A stretch of DNA of 64,000 bases, taken from Prunus persica. Its lineage: Eukaryota > Streptophyta > Magnoliopsida > Rosales > Rosaceae. Under the pieces are notes generated by a model. The model was not told the origin of the DNA. It did no database searches and saw nothing but the letters and a program-made list of their open reading frames with translations. Position 1 is the first letter of the stretch. Each line of letters begins with the position of its first letter. A program made the position numbers and the translations under genes. The stretch lies in assembly GCF_000346465.2 (NCBI RefSeq), contig NC_034009.1:5231269-5295268 (forward strand), in the 5' to 3' direction. Below are positions 34,574-46,909 of this stretch, in pieces.

Positions 34574-37500
34574 TCAAGAAATTTGGATTTTCTTAGGAAG
34601 ACAAGAACCCAAGAAACCCTCCAAAATGCCTTCTTCTTTGTCACCCAAACAGAGCCTTACAAGTATACCCTCTTTCCCGCTAAGTTTAACCGCCCTCAAC
34701 CTTGTTTGAAAAATGTCTTTCAGCCATTTCTCAAACAAGCTATTGGGAAAATAACCAGATCCATTACAAATCCCCTCTAACACCCTCTTATCCACACTAA
34801 AACTAACCACGTTATGCTTCCCATATACCTCTTCAAAACACCCTTCAATCTTGGACATGAAGAGCTCGCTTATCTCTCGATCTCTAGCCGGACTTCGATT
34901 GAAAACGAACATGTTCTCGATCGATTCGAGGAACCCATGTGGGGTTTGGAGATCGGTGGTGGTTTCGCGAGTCAAGTCACTTGAAATGGGACTCAGCTCC
35001 CCTGCTTTGTCTTCGATTTCATCATCCTCTCCAGCCATGAGGTTGAGATCAAGGGTGTTGAAGCTTGATTGCCTTGAGAAGTCCTTCTTGCTATTCACAT
35101 TCTCAACAGCAACCACACTTTGATCTTCCTTCTCTTCAATTCTTGGAGTCTTGGTCTTGATTTGTAGCTCCCACTCAGCCTTTCGCTTGTGATCGAAGTT
35201 AACTCCCCCAAAACTTGGACTAGTACTATGTTTTTCGTCAACCTTCAATGTCATTTGGATTATAGATTTCAGGTACTTTGCCTTGTCTTCATATCTTGTG
35301 GAGTCACCCTTAGTCAAGATGAATATGGCTTGGCCTAAATTCCCTTCTCTTCTACTGACTTCTCCGAATTTTCGTGTTTCAAAACCATCAGCTAAAAATT
35401 TCAAGAACTGGGTGTCAGCCAAGTCAACATCTTCTACCAGCACAACAAGTTTCTCATTGGATTTCAAGGCTCTTCCTAGGACTTCTGCTCTTGGGTTCAT
35501 CTCATTGTCTCTTTTGTTCATGTTGAAATGGAGAAGTGAATCAGTAGAACCCATAACTAATTCTGCAATTGCCTGCGCCAACCTTCTTTTTCCAATCGAG
35601 TCATTCCCCTGAATCAGCAACCAAGTCTCCTGCCGGGACGATTTGGAGTCAATGATGGCTTCTACTATTGAAGGAATGGATTCTGATTGCCAAGGAACAT
35701 TCTCTTTCAATAGCTTACACATGTCAGCTCTCTGCATTGTTCTTTCACTTCTTTTTCTTTCCACCGATTTCCCTGAATCAGAAAACACAGAGTTTCCAAG
35801 AGCAAGGGTGATCTTTACTTCCTTGCCTTCAGTGCTTTTCAGAGAATCCAAACTTGGTTCCGCCACTTGATTTTTTTGGATCCCATTATCGAAATTGAAC
35901 TCAATTGTGCACGATTGTTGTCTCCTGAATCGAGGCACGATATTAGAGCCATGGGTGAGGTCTGAAGCTGGATCATGACCAAAGGAGATTGAATTCAAAT
36001 CCCGGGAGACCCCATTTCGGGTAGACCACCAAGGGTATGTTGAAGCATAAGAGTAGTTCTTTCCAACTAAGCCTTGATTGTTGTACAAATTAGCAGAGCT
36101 CAAATGATTCTGAACTGTATGCCTTCCTTGGTGCTGCAGACTGTAACATAATCTGTTCCACTTTCTCCTCAACTCAGCCACTTCATCCTGAAAATTATAA
36201 TGACATATCAGAATTAAATTAAAGAAAAATAATAATAAATCAATCTTGCTGGCTCAGTTATCACTAGATTTTCATTTTTTCTTTTTCTAAAGTTGTGATC
36301 CATAAGTCAAAAAGTTCTTTCACAAATGTGAAATGGTACCTTTTGACGGGCTTCGGTGCCATGTGGTTGCAGCCAGGCAGGCAATTTCTGCTGGCCAGAT
36401 TTCAGCTGCTGAGCTTCTTTTTCATAATTTGAAGTGCATTCTTCACAGCAAGTGATGTTGTGATCTTGTTCATCCTTTCTGTTGAATGGTTTTGGTTCTA
36501 GCACTTCAGATGGGCTCTGAGAGAAGATTATTCTCGAATCATGGACACTGTCAAACATATAAAATGCAACACACATCAGCTTCTGTAAATAGCAGCTTCA
36601 TTTATCAATGCTATATCAAGATCAAGTATTTAATTAATATGAAGCAGCTATCTAAAACTAAATAAAAAGAATTCTATTTTGCTAATACAAAATATAACTG
36701 TTTGAAGAACATGCTTGATAAAGAATATAGTATACAGTGGACAGATGCAATTATCTCGAGAAAAAATTAGCTGCAATGGGGATAACTCAATAATGCTATG
36801 CCACATGGAAGTGTTATCACGCGTGTCATAGTGCTATTAGTTGGGGATAGCAATGCTAACCCTGTTTCATGGAATTCTTTCTCCATTATCTCAGACGTCT
36901 GTACACCTTTGTACTTTTATGTTAGTTTTTTTTTTTTTTTTTTTTTTTGCCCCTTGTCAATGAGGACAAATTCATTTAACTGAAAAAATATATATTTTTT
37001 GCTTTTAAGTAACTATAATGCTCTTAAGGGTTCTCCAAAATAGTTTGCTTAGTTAAGTTGGAACTTGCAGAGTCCTATTCCTTCAAGTAAGACAACCAAA
37101 ATAAACAGAAACTGCTCTTTATTTTGAAATGTAAACAGGGTTTCTGATTTTTTTGTTTTTGTTTTTGTTTTGTTTATTAAAGGTGAACAAAAGAAAAGGA
37201 AAAAAAACAGACCTTGTAAACTTTTTTTTTGTTTTTTCCATCTTAAACATCTATCAGTGAAAACTGTAATTTTGATCAGTAGCTATATACATCCTGACAA
37301 AACAACGAGAAAAGAAAAGGACACTGGTTCGTTCGTATATCTGTCTCCCTTTGTCTCAGTGGTTCTGGTTTCATGCAGACCATGTAACAGAATAGTACAA
37401 AACATTAAAGCTTCAAGAACTGATCTATGGAGGACTTATGCATCATCTATCAATAACAGACATGAAATAATAATAATAATAATAATATTAAATACAGTAG

Positions 37501-38636
37501 AGCAAGAGATGATGATTTACCTGGAACCATGGAGGCTCAAACCAAGTCCACCTGATGGAACAGAAACAGCTTGAAGACACCATTGGATCTCAAGAGGTGG
37601 TTGCCTCATTTGGCACCTCATGTATGTCTGGTAACTTGCAGTTGCCATCAACCAAACCTTTGGCTTTGAGCTTGAGTTTGAGCTATTTTCATAGTCTGAG
37701 ACCAACCTTGAAATTTCTGCAACTAAATGCTCAACTGGGCTATAACCAGTTGAGGCTTGATCTCTTCTCTCATCATCATTAATAGTCCATTTCAAGTCTC
37801 CTGTGTAAATGATAGCACCTCCTCCTCCTCCTCCTGCTGCACCTCCACCTGATGCAAGAGATGAGTCTATTTTTCTTTTCAGCTCTGAAAGATTTGCTTC
37901 AACATCTTCTCTTTTCATGAACCTCAGAGAAACTGGTGAGAATTGGAACTTGATGAAATAGGTTGATTTCAGTTCCTCAGGAACTTGTATGCCTCTTTCT
38001 ATCCTCCCCATGACCTCAGAAACAAGGCCTTCAGTTATGGACATAGAATCACCAACTATCACAGTGTTCCTCTTCTTCTTCCTCAACAAGACCTCAAACA
38101 CCAACTTGATATCTTCCTTATAAGCAGAGTGCTCTGTGGAAGTAGTAGTGGTACTGGTGGGGTTGATCAATGAAAGTTTTGTCTTTTGTGGGGAAAAAAG
38201 AACTGGGTTTTGCTCACAAGTGTAAGACAAGAAATGGGTTTGCCAAAAGTTACCAGGAATATTATTATTTTGATGATGATGATGATGATGATGATCAGTG
38301 GGAGGAGAAGGTGAACAAGGAGAAGAGAAAACCCCACCAGAGCTACTATAACACTGAAAAACAGAAGAGGTTGATGTGTCCTCTAAGTTGTTCTTGACAT
38401 TAGTGCTAGAGAAACCAGCTTCTCTCATAACCCTGCTGACACTTGGGTCATCAAGGATGGAGATGATAAGCTGCTCCAACTCAACTTTGATGGTTAAAAG
38501 TGGCTGCTGCTGCTGTTGTTCTATGCAGCCCCTTCTCTGGTGGGCTTGTGCTCTCTTGAGTGCTGCAATCAGAGCATTGGAGAGAGAGGGCTGGCCATGG
38601 AGCAGAGGGCCAGGAGTTGTTGGGAGCCTGTTGAGA

Positions 38637-38677
<41 letters not shown>

Positions 38678-38740
38678 ATGAGAAGTTTGGTGTGGCTGAG
38701 ATTTGAGACAAGCCCTCCTCAAAAGACTGGTCCTTGAGCT

Positions 38741-38776
<36 letters not shown>

Positions 38777-38875
38777 AGCATGGCCTCTCCTCCTTGCCAA
38801 GCTGAGAGAGTGCTTCAAAACTGAAGCAGCCTCCGCTGTGAGGGTCTGCTGAACCGCACAAGTTCCTGAGCGCAT
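34574..38875 (-). CDS. SMXL5: SMAX1-LIKE 4/5-type double Clp-N repressor protein (1058 aa, 3 exons)
   Basis: Exons: 37521-38875, 36340-36547 and 34574-36187, all GT-AG, 1058 residues. The start was chosen at [20 protein letters not shown], the normal family opening; an in-frame ATG ten codons upstream adds [10 protein letters not shown], which family members lack. The N-terminus is a double Clp-N domain (about residues 10-170: [19 protein letters not shown], then [20 protein letters not shown]). The C-terminal AAA-like part has a degenerate P-loop (GNDSIGKRR near 714-722) and a Walker-B-like [10 protein letters not shown] (about 770). An EAR motif LDLNL lies at about 900-904. The RGKT degron typical of SMXL6/7/8 is not seen; its place reads [15 protein letters not shown]3/4/5 act in the nucleus in phloem formation, independent of strigolactone-triggered decay. 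SMXL4 and SMXL5 cannot be told apart here with certainty. Confidence 0.93.
38271..38295 (-). repeat. Coding (ATG/CAT)n repeat giving a His run in SMXL
   Basis: A trinucleotide repeat in exon 1 of the SMXL gene, read as a run of seven or so His after PPTD. It lies in the poorly conserved linker after the Clp-N domain, so length changes are probably tolerated. Confidence 0.85.
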
Positions 38876-39093
38876 CACTTGACCAAAACCCACCCCCCAA
38901 CCCACCCCTTAGTTTGTGACAACTTATCTTCAGAACCAGAATATCACTTAGTTTCTTTTTTCCTTCTCTTATAATCCCCCTCTTCCTCAACACCACCCCC
39001 ACCAACTATTAACCTGAGAAGAAGAAGCTAAGGAAAAAAAATGGAACTTTGGAAGGCTTCAAACTACTATCACACCACCAGCTCAAGTAGAAG

Positions 39094-39101
39094 TAGAGAG
39101 A

Positions 39102-39145
<44 letters not shown>
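39094..39145 (-). repeat. (CT)n tract in the SMXL leader
   Basis: An interrupted GA/CT microsatellite, about 220 bp upstream of the SMXL start codon and inside its inferred 5' untranslated region. CT/GA tracts in plant leaders are known targets of GAGA-binding (BPC) proteins; whether this one is bound is inference. Confidence 0.8.
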
Positions 39146-39233
39146 TAGTGAGTTTTAGAAAGAAGAGCTTTCAGCTGATAGAAGGGAGTTTAGTTGAGCT
39201 TTAGAGAAAACCAGGCTAGACTAGGCCACCTTC

Positions 39234-39239
39234 TTTATA
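39234..39239 (-). promoter_or_regulatory. Candidate TATA box of the SMXL gene
   Basis: TATAAA in the minus-strand context GGAGTATAAAGAAGG, 359 bp upstream of the start codon. It would place the transcript start near 39205 and give a leader of about 330 nt containing the CT tract. Confidence 0.6.
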
Positions 39240-40099
39240 CTCCCTGCTCCTGAGTTTTCTTTTTATTTTATTACTATTTATCTTTTCTTTTTTTGTGATT
39301 AGCTTTCGTTAGCTTTTCATTTCCACTCCATTGCTTCTTTCTCTCTCTTTTGTTCAGAGTTAACAGTACTGCGCCATCTTTTTATCACCCATTCTTATGT
39401 CATTAAGATTATTGTTTTTGGAGACAATTAGTATAAAAGAAGTAACTTTTTATAATCATTTTCATCTGTTGGGACTTGCAAATCTCAATATACATGGTAA
39501 GTTTTAATGGCATATGATGCACTTATATATATATATATCTATATATCAAATAATTTTTCCCTCATTCATTATGATCATCAAAAGCTGCAAAAGGGAGATT
39601 TCAATCCTACCCTCACTCTTTTTTTTTCTTTGTTACTTCAATGATAATAGTATCAATGTGCTTCATAAATATTCACAACAAGAATAAAAAAATCTTAGGA
39701 TATATACTATATAGTAACAGTATCAAGCCCTTTCTTCTGCTGTGGAAGATGGTATCATTTTTATGCAAATGGGATTTCATCAAAAGGGTCCATTACATGG
39801 GATGGGACCCAAAATTCAAATTTTTATCATGGCACAAGGAGAGAAAGAGAGCTTCCCTCCTTTTTACACATCAGCCTTTGAATGGACAGACAAAGCCAGC
39901 AGAAATTCAAAAACAGTACTAAAGGGGAAAGGTGGAAAGAAGCCAGCTGAGTGTGTGATGAAAGATAAAAAAGGCCACTCTCCTATTTTATATTTATTTC
40001 ATTGTTTTTCCCTTCCAAATTTTCCTTTCTCATGTTTATCATTTGTTCTTTACATGCATGACAGATATGTACAAATATTGGCTTGTTCTTAATCTTAAC

Positions 40100-40139
<40 letters not shown>

Positions 40140-40277
40140 AAAAGAAAAGGAGCCTCTCTCTTCACGCTAATCCTCGTAGAGAGACAGCATTTTATTCCCC
40201 AAGTACCCAAAAAGCAACCCTCTGTCTGCTATCCTACATAGCATTATTGCTTCTTTCTCAGGCTCTGAGGCTCTCAG

Positions 40278-40330
<53 letters not shown>

Positions 40331-42192
40331 CTGCTGTGCAAACTGCAAAATTACCTTTTGTTTTAATCCCATCTCATTTCCAACCTCTCACTTATCAACT
40401 TTCATGTTTTACTAAATGAAGTTAAGCAGAACCTACAGTCTTAATAAACCAGAAGATGTGTTCACATTCTTTGTTCATGAAAGACTCACAACAACTCAAA
40501 ACCTTTGGTTTGCCATACTCGTCGACCAACAAACATGTCCTGCATGCAAACAATTTACTTACCGGATAACTTTTACTTAGTCACTTTTTTGACTGGTTTT
40601 TGGTATCAACTTTTCACCACCCTTTACTGACCACTATGCTTTTAAAACCTTCTCTTATTTGTTCTATAGTGCTTGCTTTATTTTTCATTTTAAATGATTC
40701 CAGTTTGAAGCCAATTGAACTGTCTGAATTTTTTTACTGTCTGTTGTACCTCTTAGTTAAATTAATTAGTAACAGACAAAATGATCTGCTGATGACTACT
40801 GAGATTTTGCAGACCATGTTAATTAAGCTAGTTTAAACAGTAATATTGCCATCTATCTGGTTGAAATATTTTGAAAGTCTAAAGCACAGAAGCAGTAATT
40901 TACACAAAAAAGATAAATTTAAAAAAAAGGAGAAAAAAGCAAGACATATATATAGTCGAGCACTAGGCGTGCATTTCAAGAATAGCATCTAAATATGGGT
41001 GATAAAAAGGAAGATATTGAAGGGTGATTTTCCCAGTTTCTATTGCATTAAAAGGAGCCAAAGGAAACTTGCTGAACCCACCTAGCTAGCAAGGCAGGAG
41101 AGCTAGCTTCAGTTCAAAGTGTTTTGAAAGCATATTCAATCAATCTTATAAAAGATTGAAATGTACCAATATTCTAACTTCAACTGGTAATTTTTCATGA
41201 AAAGCAAACATGAGATAAAAAATTCAGTCTTTCGCTAAGATTTCAAATAGCTGCCCTGAATTAATTTTCAATTACAAGCAAAATCAGAGTAATGATAATG
41301 AACTACTATTGCAATGTGTACACAATAGTAGTACTGCAAGAGAAATGGAGCTTCATCATAAGCCAAAAGCACTTTTTGGGTCAAAAAAGTAGAAGCAGAT
41401 ATGGATCAAACAAGGTTTATGAGATCGAAGTTGAACTTTTGAGCTTAGTTTAACAATGAGCACCACTTTTGCAGTCAAAGTCATAGATATCGTCTAGCTA
41501 GCTAGGTTAAAATCTCATGCAAAATCCATTGGCATTTACCAAAAATAATCAAATTAACTAATTTAATACCCTTTTATCTATATTTAATTTATGACTCTTT
41601 GTCATTTACATCCTATCTCATGATTGAAAACTTCATGTGTGAGATTTTCATTCTGTGATGATAAAGATAAAAAGTTTTTAAGACAGTGAGTAATAAATGT
41701 CATAATATATGATGAGTTTGGGGCATTTTTGTCTGTTTCCATGAGCACCCACATATTTTTAACAAATGGGGCACTTCATCATATGCAGCTTTATGCAATT
41801 ATTATGCTTTACATAATAATTACAGGCTCATTGTGGGGTTATAGTTCATCAATGCCCCTACCCCAAATTGAAGAGATTAATTTTAATTAATTAATTTTTA
41901 GTGAAAAAAGGGAGTGCCCAAATCATTGGAACATTATTTTTTTTCGAAGTGGCGAGAATTGAGTTTTGCTCCAGTTTGAAGAAAGGTATCCCTTTATGAG
42001 ATTAATTGAGATTACGAAATTTCGTGTGTTGTATGAATGCGTCATCTTATGATTTGGTTTAGATTTTCCCTAACACGTTTTCAACAAAGCAACAAAGTAT
42101 AAATTACAAGCTACACTATGTGAAACATTTTGGCCCACATGCCAAAAGCCAGTGTACCACCACGTAGGTAACTCATTTACCCATTTACCACC
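39240..42192. other. Gene-poor stretch upstream of SMXL
   Basis: No gene recognised. It contains a (GA)n run at 40102-40137 and a (CT)n run at 40279-40326, inverted relative to each other, and a small (TA)n near 39525. The rest is AT-rich with short chance frames. Confidence 0.5.
40102..40326. repeat. Facing (GA)n and (CT)n microsatellites
   Basis: (GA)n at 40102-40137 and (CT)n at 40279-40326 are complementary and 141 bp apart, so a single-stranded transcript could fold into a long GA:CU stem. No coding sequence lies between them. Confidence 0.85.
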
Positions 42193-42205
42193 TGGGTAAA
42201 ATGTT

Positions 42206-42208
42206 CCC

Positions 42209-42239
<31 letters not shown>

Positions 42240-42558
42240 TTTGAAGTACTGAAAAAACTATTACAACGAAGATCCTCTCAGGATCTTACACTCATGCAAG
42301 TCAAAATTAACCCTATTCAGTAGATCCAACGGGAAGTTACTAAACCACATACAAGAATTTGTAATAGGTGTGCATGATATCTTCAATGATGGATCTTAAG
42401 GACCAAGGAGTCTGTATCTGTTTCTGCAAGACTTATATAAGAATCTTCGAATCAAGATCAGTATTTCGTATCAGAATTAATAGTAAACTGCCCAGAAGAA
42501 GAATTGCCCCAAATTTACAAACTGATCTTCAGGGGGAGTAAGTGGAATATTAACAGCT
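42206..42558 (-). mobile_element. 5'-truncated non-LTR retroposon with 13-bp target duplication
   Basis: TGGGTAAAATGTT occurs at 42193-42205 and 42559-42571 and encloses about 353 bp. The insert opens with a long T-rich run (about 42208-42242), the poly(A) tail of a minus-strand element. Read on the minus strand it ends TTTTCAGTACTTC before the A run, like plant LINE 3' ends. Only short, broken frames are seen. The exact duplication supports a true retroposition event. Confidence 0.7.
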
Positions 42559-42571
42559 TGGGTAAAATGTT

Positions 42572-44153
42572 TCCTATTTTCAACTGTTCTTTGAGGATAT
42601 GCTAGAGTGTGTTTCAGTAAAAGAGTTATTTTTTATGATTAGGATATGGGGGTAGAAAATAATTGGGTGTGTTGAGCATTTTATGGATGCAAAGAGAGTA
42701 ACCAGAATTTTTCTTTCAATGATATTTTAAGGGAGTTGTTATTAGCACTCTAAAAAAGTCATTTTACACTTTTCTCGTAGAGGAACGTAAGAGAGAAATT
42801 GCACCCATAGGAGTGCCGGATTACTTTTTTGAAGAGCTCTTAGCCTATTAACAGTTCCCTACTATAATTCAATTTACTTTGTTTTTTCTTTAGGTTTCTT
42901 GACAAGCAAAGCAATGGTGCTCATGAATTCAAGTAACTTGCTCTTCCCTGATAATTGAAATTAAGTTGATCTGTTTGTCCCAAAAAAAAAAAGTGATTGA
43001 TAGGGATAGCTATGGCTCTGACCTAAGACACCTAATTGGAGGGCCTCACCCAAATAGATAATAGCCTTATAAAAAAGCATGATGCAAGAAAATTCTTATT
43101 GCCAAAGGTCATTTCGAGGAAGAGACACAATACAAATTAAATCGGGTCATTGCCATAGGCTGTTGCTAGCCGATGAACAAAAATAAACCCCCTACCTTTC
43201 TGAATTCTAGATGGGAATGTGACGAAAAGAAAGAAAAAGAGAGATGAGAATGTTGGTGCATGGGGTCACACATAGACAGTGTTTGATAAGGAAAGCAAGT
43301 GGACCCTTTGATTCACGTGAACAATGCATCTTGCAAAACACGAAATTATATATGCGAAATGAATAGTGCCAGAGTAATTTCCTTAACAATCAATTATGTT
43401 ATGTTATCAAATTATACCAATTATATTAGAGTTGACAATATAAACATGTTATGACCAACATGGGTTCATTCAGTTGGTATGGTGCGAGGTGTGAGTTGAG
43501 CTCCAATCGAGTTTGATACTCGTTGCTAGCAGTCCTATATTGGTGGGTAATTTAGAAAATGTCTTCTGTAATTTCATATCGGGGTGCAGAGGGGGATAAT
43601 GATTTCTTGCGTCAGTCAACTAGCTCTAGGTCGCAAGTTTGCCATGGTCCTGGGTGTGGGAGTAGCCTCTCCTTCTCCTAAATTTTTCTATACCATACAG
43701 TATAAATATATTATGTTATCGGAGAATCTGGTAAGAAGTAGTTTTGAAATATGACAAATATTTGAAAGTAATCATGTTATGATAGTCACATTTAACACCT
43801 TTAAGATTTAAATCCTAATTTGAATGTGAACATGTTATGATAGTCACATCACATACTAATCGCATTTAACCCTAATAATGCATGTTGAACAAGAAGTTTG
43901 TGCATGATAAATAAGTTAATGTTTGGGAAGAATATTTATATTTGAGGAAGGGATTTGCATAGCATAGTAGATGTGTACAATTCCAGTCAAAGAGTCACAG
44001 CTGAGTGGGTGACTGAAAAAGTAAATAATAGGGAATAGAGACAGATTTTTGAAGAGGTGAAAAGAAAGCGTGCAACTTTATACAATAAATGTCTCCGGAC
44101 ACAAATCCTATCATATGACATGTTTATGGCTGCCTCTGCCTTCTGCCTCTGTC

Positions 44154-44191
<38 letters not shown>

Positions 44192-45310
44192 AATCCATCT
44201 TTTGCTTTTCCCCTTTTCTTTTCCAATTCCAACTCCAATTCCCCACCCTTTTTTACGTACTCACATTACATTCCAACTCCTTTGCCTCGGGGACTGCCTC
44301 CTTTATCTATTTTTCTTTTCTTTCTCATTTTCTTAATAAATAAATATGTCGTATTGTTTGTGAAATCTGTTAATGATTTGTGGTATCTCTTGCCTCAGGA
44401 CCAGCTCTTTCGTCATCCTTTTCTTTTCCTTTTGAATGCCAAAATTATGGTCAAAATTGGTGTACACTATTTAGAAATTGTGAATGCCAAAGCAGCAGCT
44501 TAAGCCCTTCTATCACATATAAACTAAAAACTGAGCTGACACCTTGGATTCACAAAGAAAACCAATCTGAAATCCAATAGTCATGGAGAAAATTCTCAAA
44601 ATTATGCTATATATTATTGGTAGGGCTTTGAGGGCATACATACTACAATATTACAATATAGATAACTCTAAACTATAATACAGTATTAAGATTTTATTGA
44701 TACTTATTTGTTTGTATCATGGCTGACTGAGCATGACAAAAAATATTTTTCCCTTCGAAAATTTGGATTGTCATTTGCCAGGAGGATTTGTTCGACCGAG
44801 CAACCTCACATGTCAAACAAACCACAGTAGAGCCCTGCATCTGTGTTGCCGAACGACACCACATGAGGAGCGCGGAGCCCCTTGGCGCCCACTCCAACTC
44901 AACGACATGTAGGCCGATTACCCGTAAGACCCATTTTTATCCCAAGCAAAGAACTCAATGTATCATCACCTCGTGCCATGTCTATAATCCCACATTGAAA
45001 TATTACAAAGGATCTCGCACCCTTTCTCTATGTATAGGGCATCGCCCCCCATGTACGTTTTCCTCATCTTGCCCTTCCTCTACCACATTACTTCTAGACT
45101 TATACATAAGCATAAGAGGTTCTCACCAAACCAGTATCATTACCCTCATCGATCCTTCCATACCTTTCATATCCAGCCTCACCAACTAAAAGGATACTTG
45201 AGGCTAAAGACATCTCACCTAAGTTGAATTTATTTTTGGACATCCACACTATCCATGCGTCAATCCCATATCAATCATGGATTCTATCAATCATACTCAT
45301 ATTACTTTTA
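42572..45310. other. Gene-poor stretch with a (CT)n tract and a possible SINE
   Basis: (CT)n at 44157-44189. Near 43465-43700, TTCAGTTGGTATGGTGCGAG and GAGTTTGATACTCG could be SINE promoter boxes, but no boundaries are clear. The part 44780-45240 is less AT-rich and may be an old LTR fragment; this is a guess. Confidence 0.4.
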
Positions 45311-45712
45311 GGGTTTAGTTCATGAGAAATGAGACTTGGGAATAGGAAATCATTGATTTCCCATGTTTGGTAAGTGTTACTTGATACGTGGAAAAATATA
45401 GGAAAATGGCTCAACATTAAATGCACATTTTTCATGATCATTTTGTGCCCATTAACAATTTAGAATTACAATATAACATTAAATGCATTATTATTTTTTA
45501 TTTGATTTCATATGGGTATAATTGGAAAATTAAACAAACTTTGTTTTACATTCCTACGCAAACCAAATATGGGAAAGAAAATAAAGTGGTATTTCCTGGT
45601 TATTTTCCTAGCATTACCAAACATGAGAAAAGAATAATCAATTTCCCATCTCTTTGGAAAAGACATTAGAAATTATTTCCCATAAAATCTTTTTAGCAAA
45701 TCAAATGAGGCC
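45311..45712 (-). mobile_element. Tourist-like MITE, copy 2 (intact, inverted)
   Basis: A 402-bp element with TTA on both sides (45308-45310 and 45713-45715). Its reverse complement aligns closely with 7581-7895: TTTGGTAATGC, AGGAAA, CAAAGTTTGT, TTATACCCATAT, AAATCAAATAAAAAA and ATTCTAAATTGTTAATGGG occur in the same order. TTA duplications fit PIF/Harbinger (Tourist) MITEs. This copy lacks the hAT insertion seen in copy 1 and so shows the original form of the family. Confidence 0.72.
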
Positions 45713-45715
45713 TTA

Positions 45716-45960
45716 GGGTATGTTTACTTACCATGAATGGGGGAAACCATGAATCGGGAAACTTAGATAAGGAATCAAGGAATTGGAATTGGACTCCTCT
45801 TAGTTGATTTCATTCCAGATTTTGAGGGTATTTGATTATGAACCTCGAAACCACATAATTTTTTTATTCCTTATGTGTTAGTTAACGCAGGATAAGTCAG
45901 GAATTTGAATCATTCCAAAACTAATGTGTTACATACGAGAAGCACATGTTACTAAACACA
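45716..45960 (+). mobile_element. MITE family B, copy 2
   Basis: Directly abuts the Tourist-like copy. The left end GGTATGTTTACTTACCATG pairs with a right end whose reverse complement is TATGTGTTTAGTAACATG. The inside matches 7016-7282 in the same orientation (TTTGATTATG, CCACATAATTTTTT, TATGTGTTAG, AACGCA, AATCATTCCAA). Non-coding. Confidence 0.6.
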
Positions 45961-46029
45961 TAAGGAATATAATGAGTTTGACTTAATTGTTCTTTTAGTG
46001 AATTTGGTGTGAATTTGGGGGGTGACAGT

Positions 46030-46404
46030 TAGGGCTGGGCACGGTACAGGATGACACAAGATGGAGGTCATCCCAGTGTCAATCCCAGATAAGGGAATCG
46101 GGACTGGATGACACTGGATGAGAGTTTTTGAGAACACGTTCAAACCATACTGGACCCAAACAGGACCAGTATGATTTGTAAAAAATCCTGCAAAATTTTC
46201 AGAAATCTTGCAATTTTTATTAATCAAGCCTGATACAAAGTTTACAAACAATCAAGATTCAAGAGTCTTGATTCAAGACCTGCCAAATTATATGATATAT
46301 TGAATACATTCACAGAGAAAGGTTAGGCTAGGGTTGAGCTCCAAATTTTGAATTGATGGAGGATTTAGGAATTAAGGTTCAAATTGATGAAGGAGAAGAG
46401 AGTG

Positions 46405-46461
<57 letters not shown>

Positions 46462-46901
46462 GATGGGGGATTTGAGAATTAGGGCACGTACACCGTACAC
46501 AGACACACACAGAGAGAGATAGGAGTAGAAGAGAGAGTTCCCAGACAGATAGAGAGGAAGAGAAGAAGAAGATCGATCGTTTCAATCAAGCCTTGGAATC
46601 GAGAAATGAGAAAGAAAGAGGAGAAGAAAGAAAAGAAAGAAAGAATTAGAAGGAGGAAGAAGATCGCAACGAATGGGGGAGAAGGAAACTGAAAATGGGA
46701 ATTAAAACTTCAAAACACTGTTCGGTACGGTATGACACCAAACGGATTAAAAATATGAAACCAATGTCGTGTCAAATAGTAACGGGATGACACGATATCA
46801 TCCCGTTTACACTTTAACACCAAACGAAGAAACACAAAATTGGCATAATTTAGCATGATTTTGGTTTGGTTTTGATATTCCGATTTTAATGCACAACCCT
46901 A
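46030..46901. mobile_element. Non-autonomous hAT element, 872 bp
   Basis: A perfect 8-bp duplication GTGACAGT flanks it (46022-46029 and 46902-46909). The ends are TAGGGCTGGGCACGG and, as reverse complement of the right end, TAGGGTTGTGCATTA. GGATGACAC recurs near both ends (46049-46057, 46106-46114, 46785-46793), as expected for subterminal transposase-binding repeats. A (GA)n run at 46409-46459 lies inside. No transposase is encoded; a 68-codon minus-strand frame over the microsatellite is low-complexity. Confidence 0.82.
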
Positions 46902-46909
46902 GTGACAGT

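Noticed and set aside
38876..38905. Upstream in-frame ATG of the SMXL gene as the start
   Set aside because: Family proteins start at MR(S/T)G; the ten extra residues ([10 protein letters not shown]) are unlike any family N-terminus. It stays possible as an alternative start.
44780..45240. Possible LTR or 133-codon gene
   Set aside because: Composition is less AT-rich than the surroundings, but I found no LTR ends, primer-binding site or protein motif to support it.
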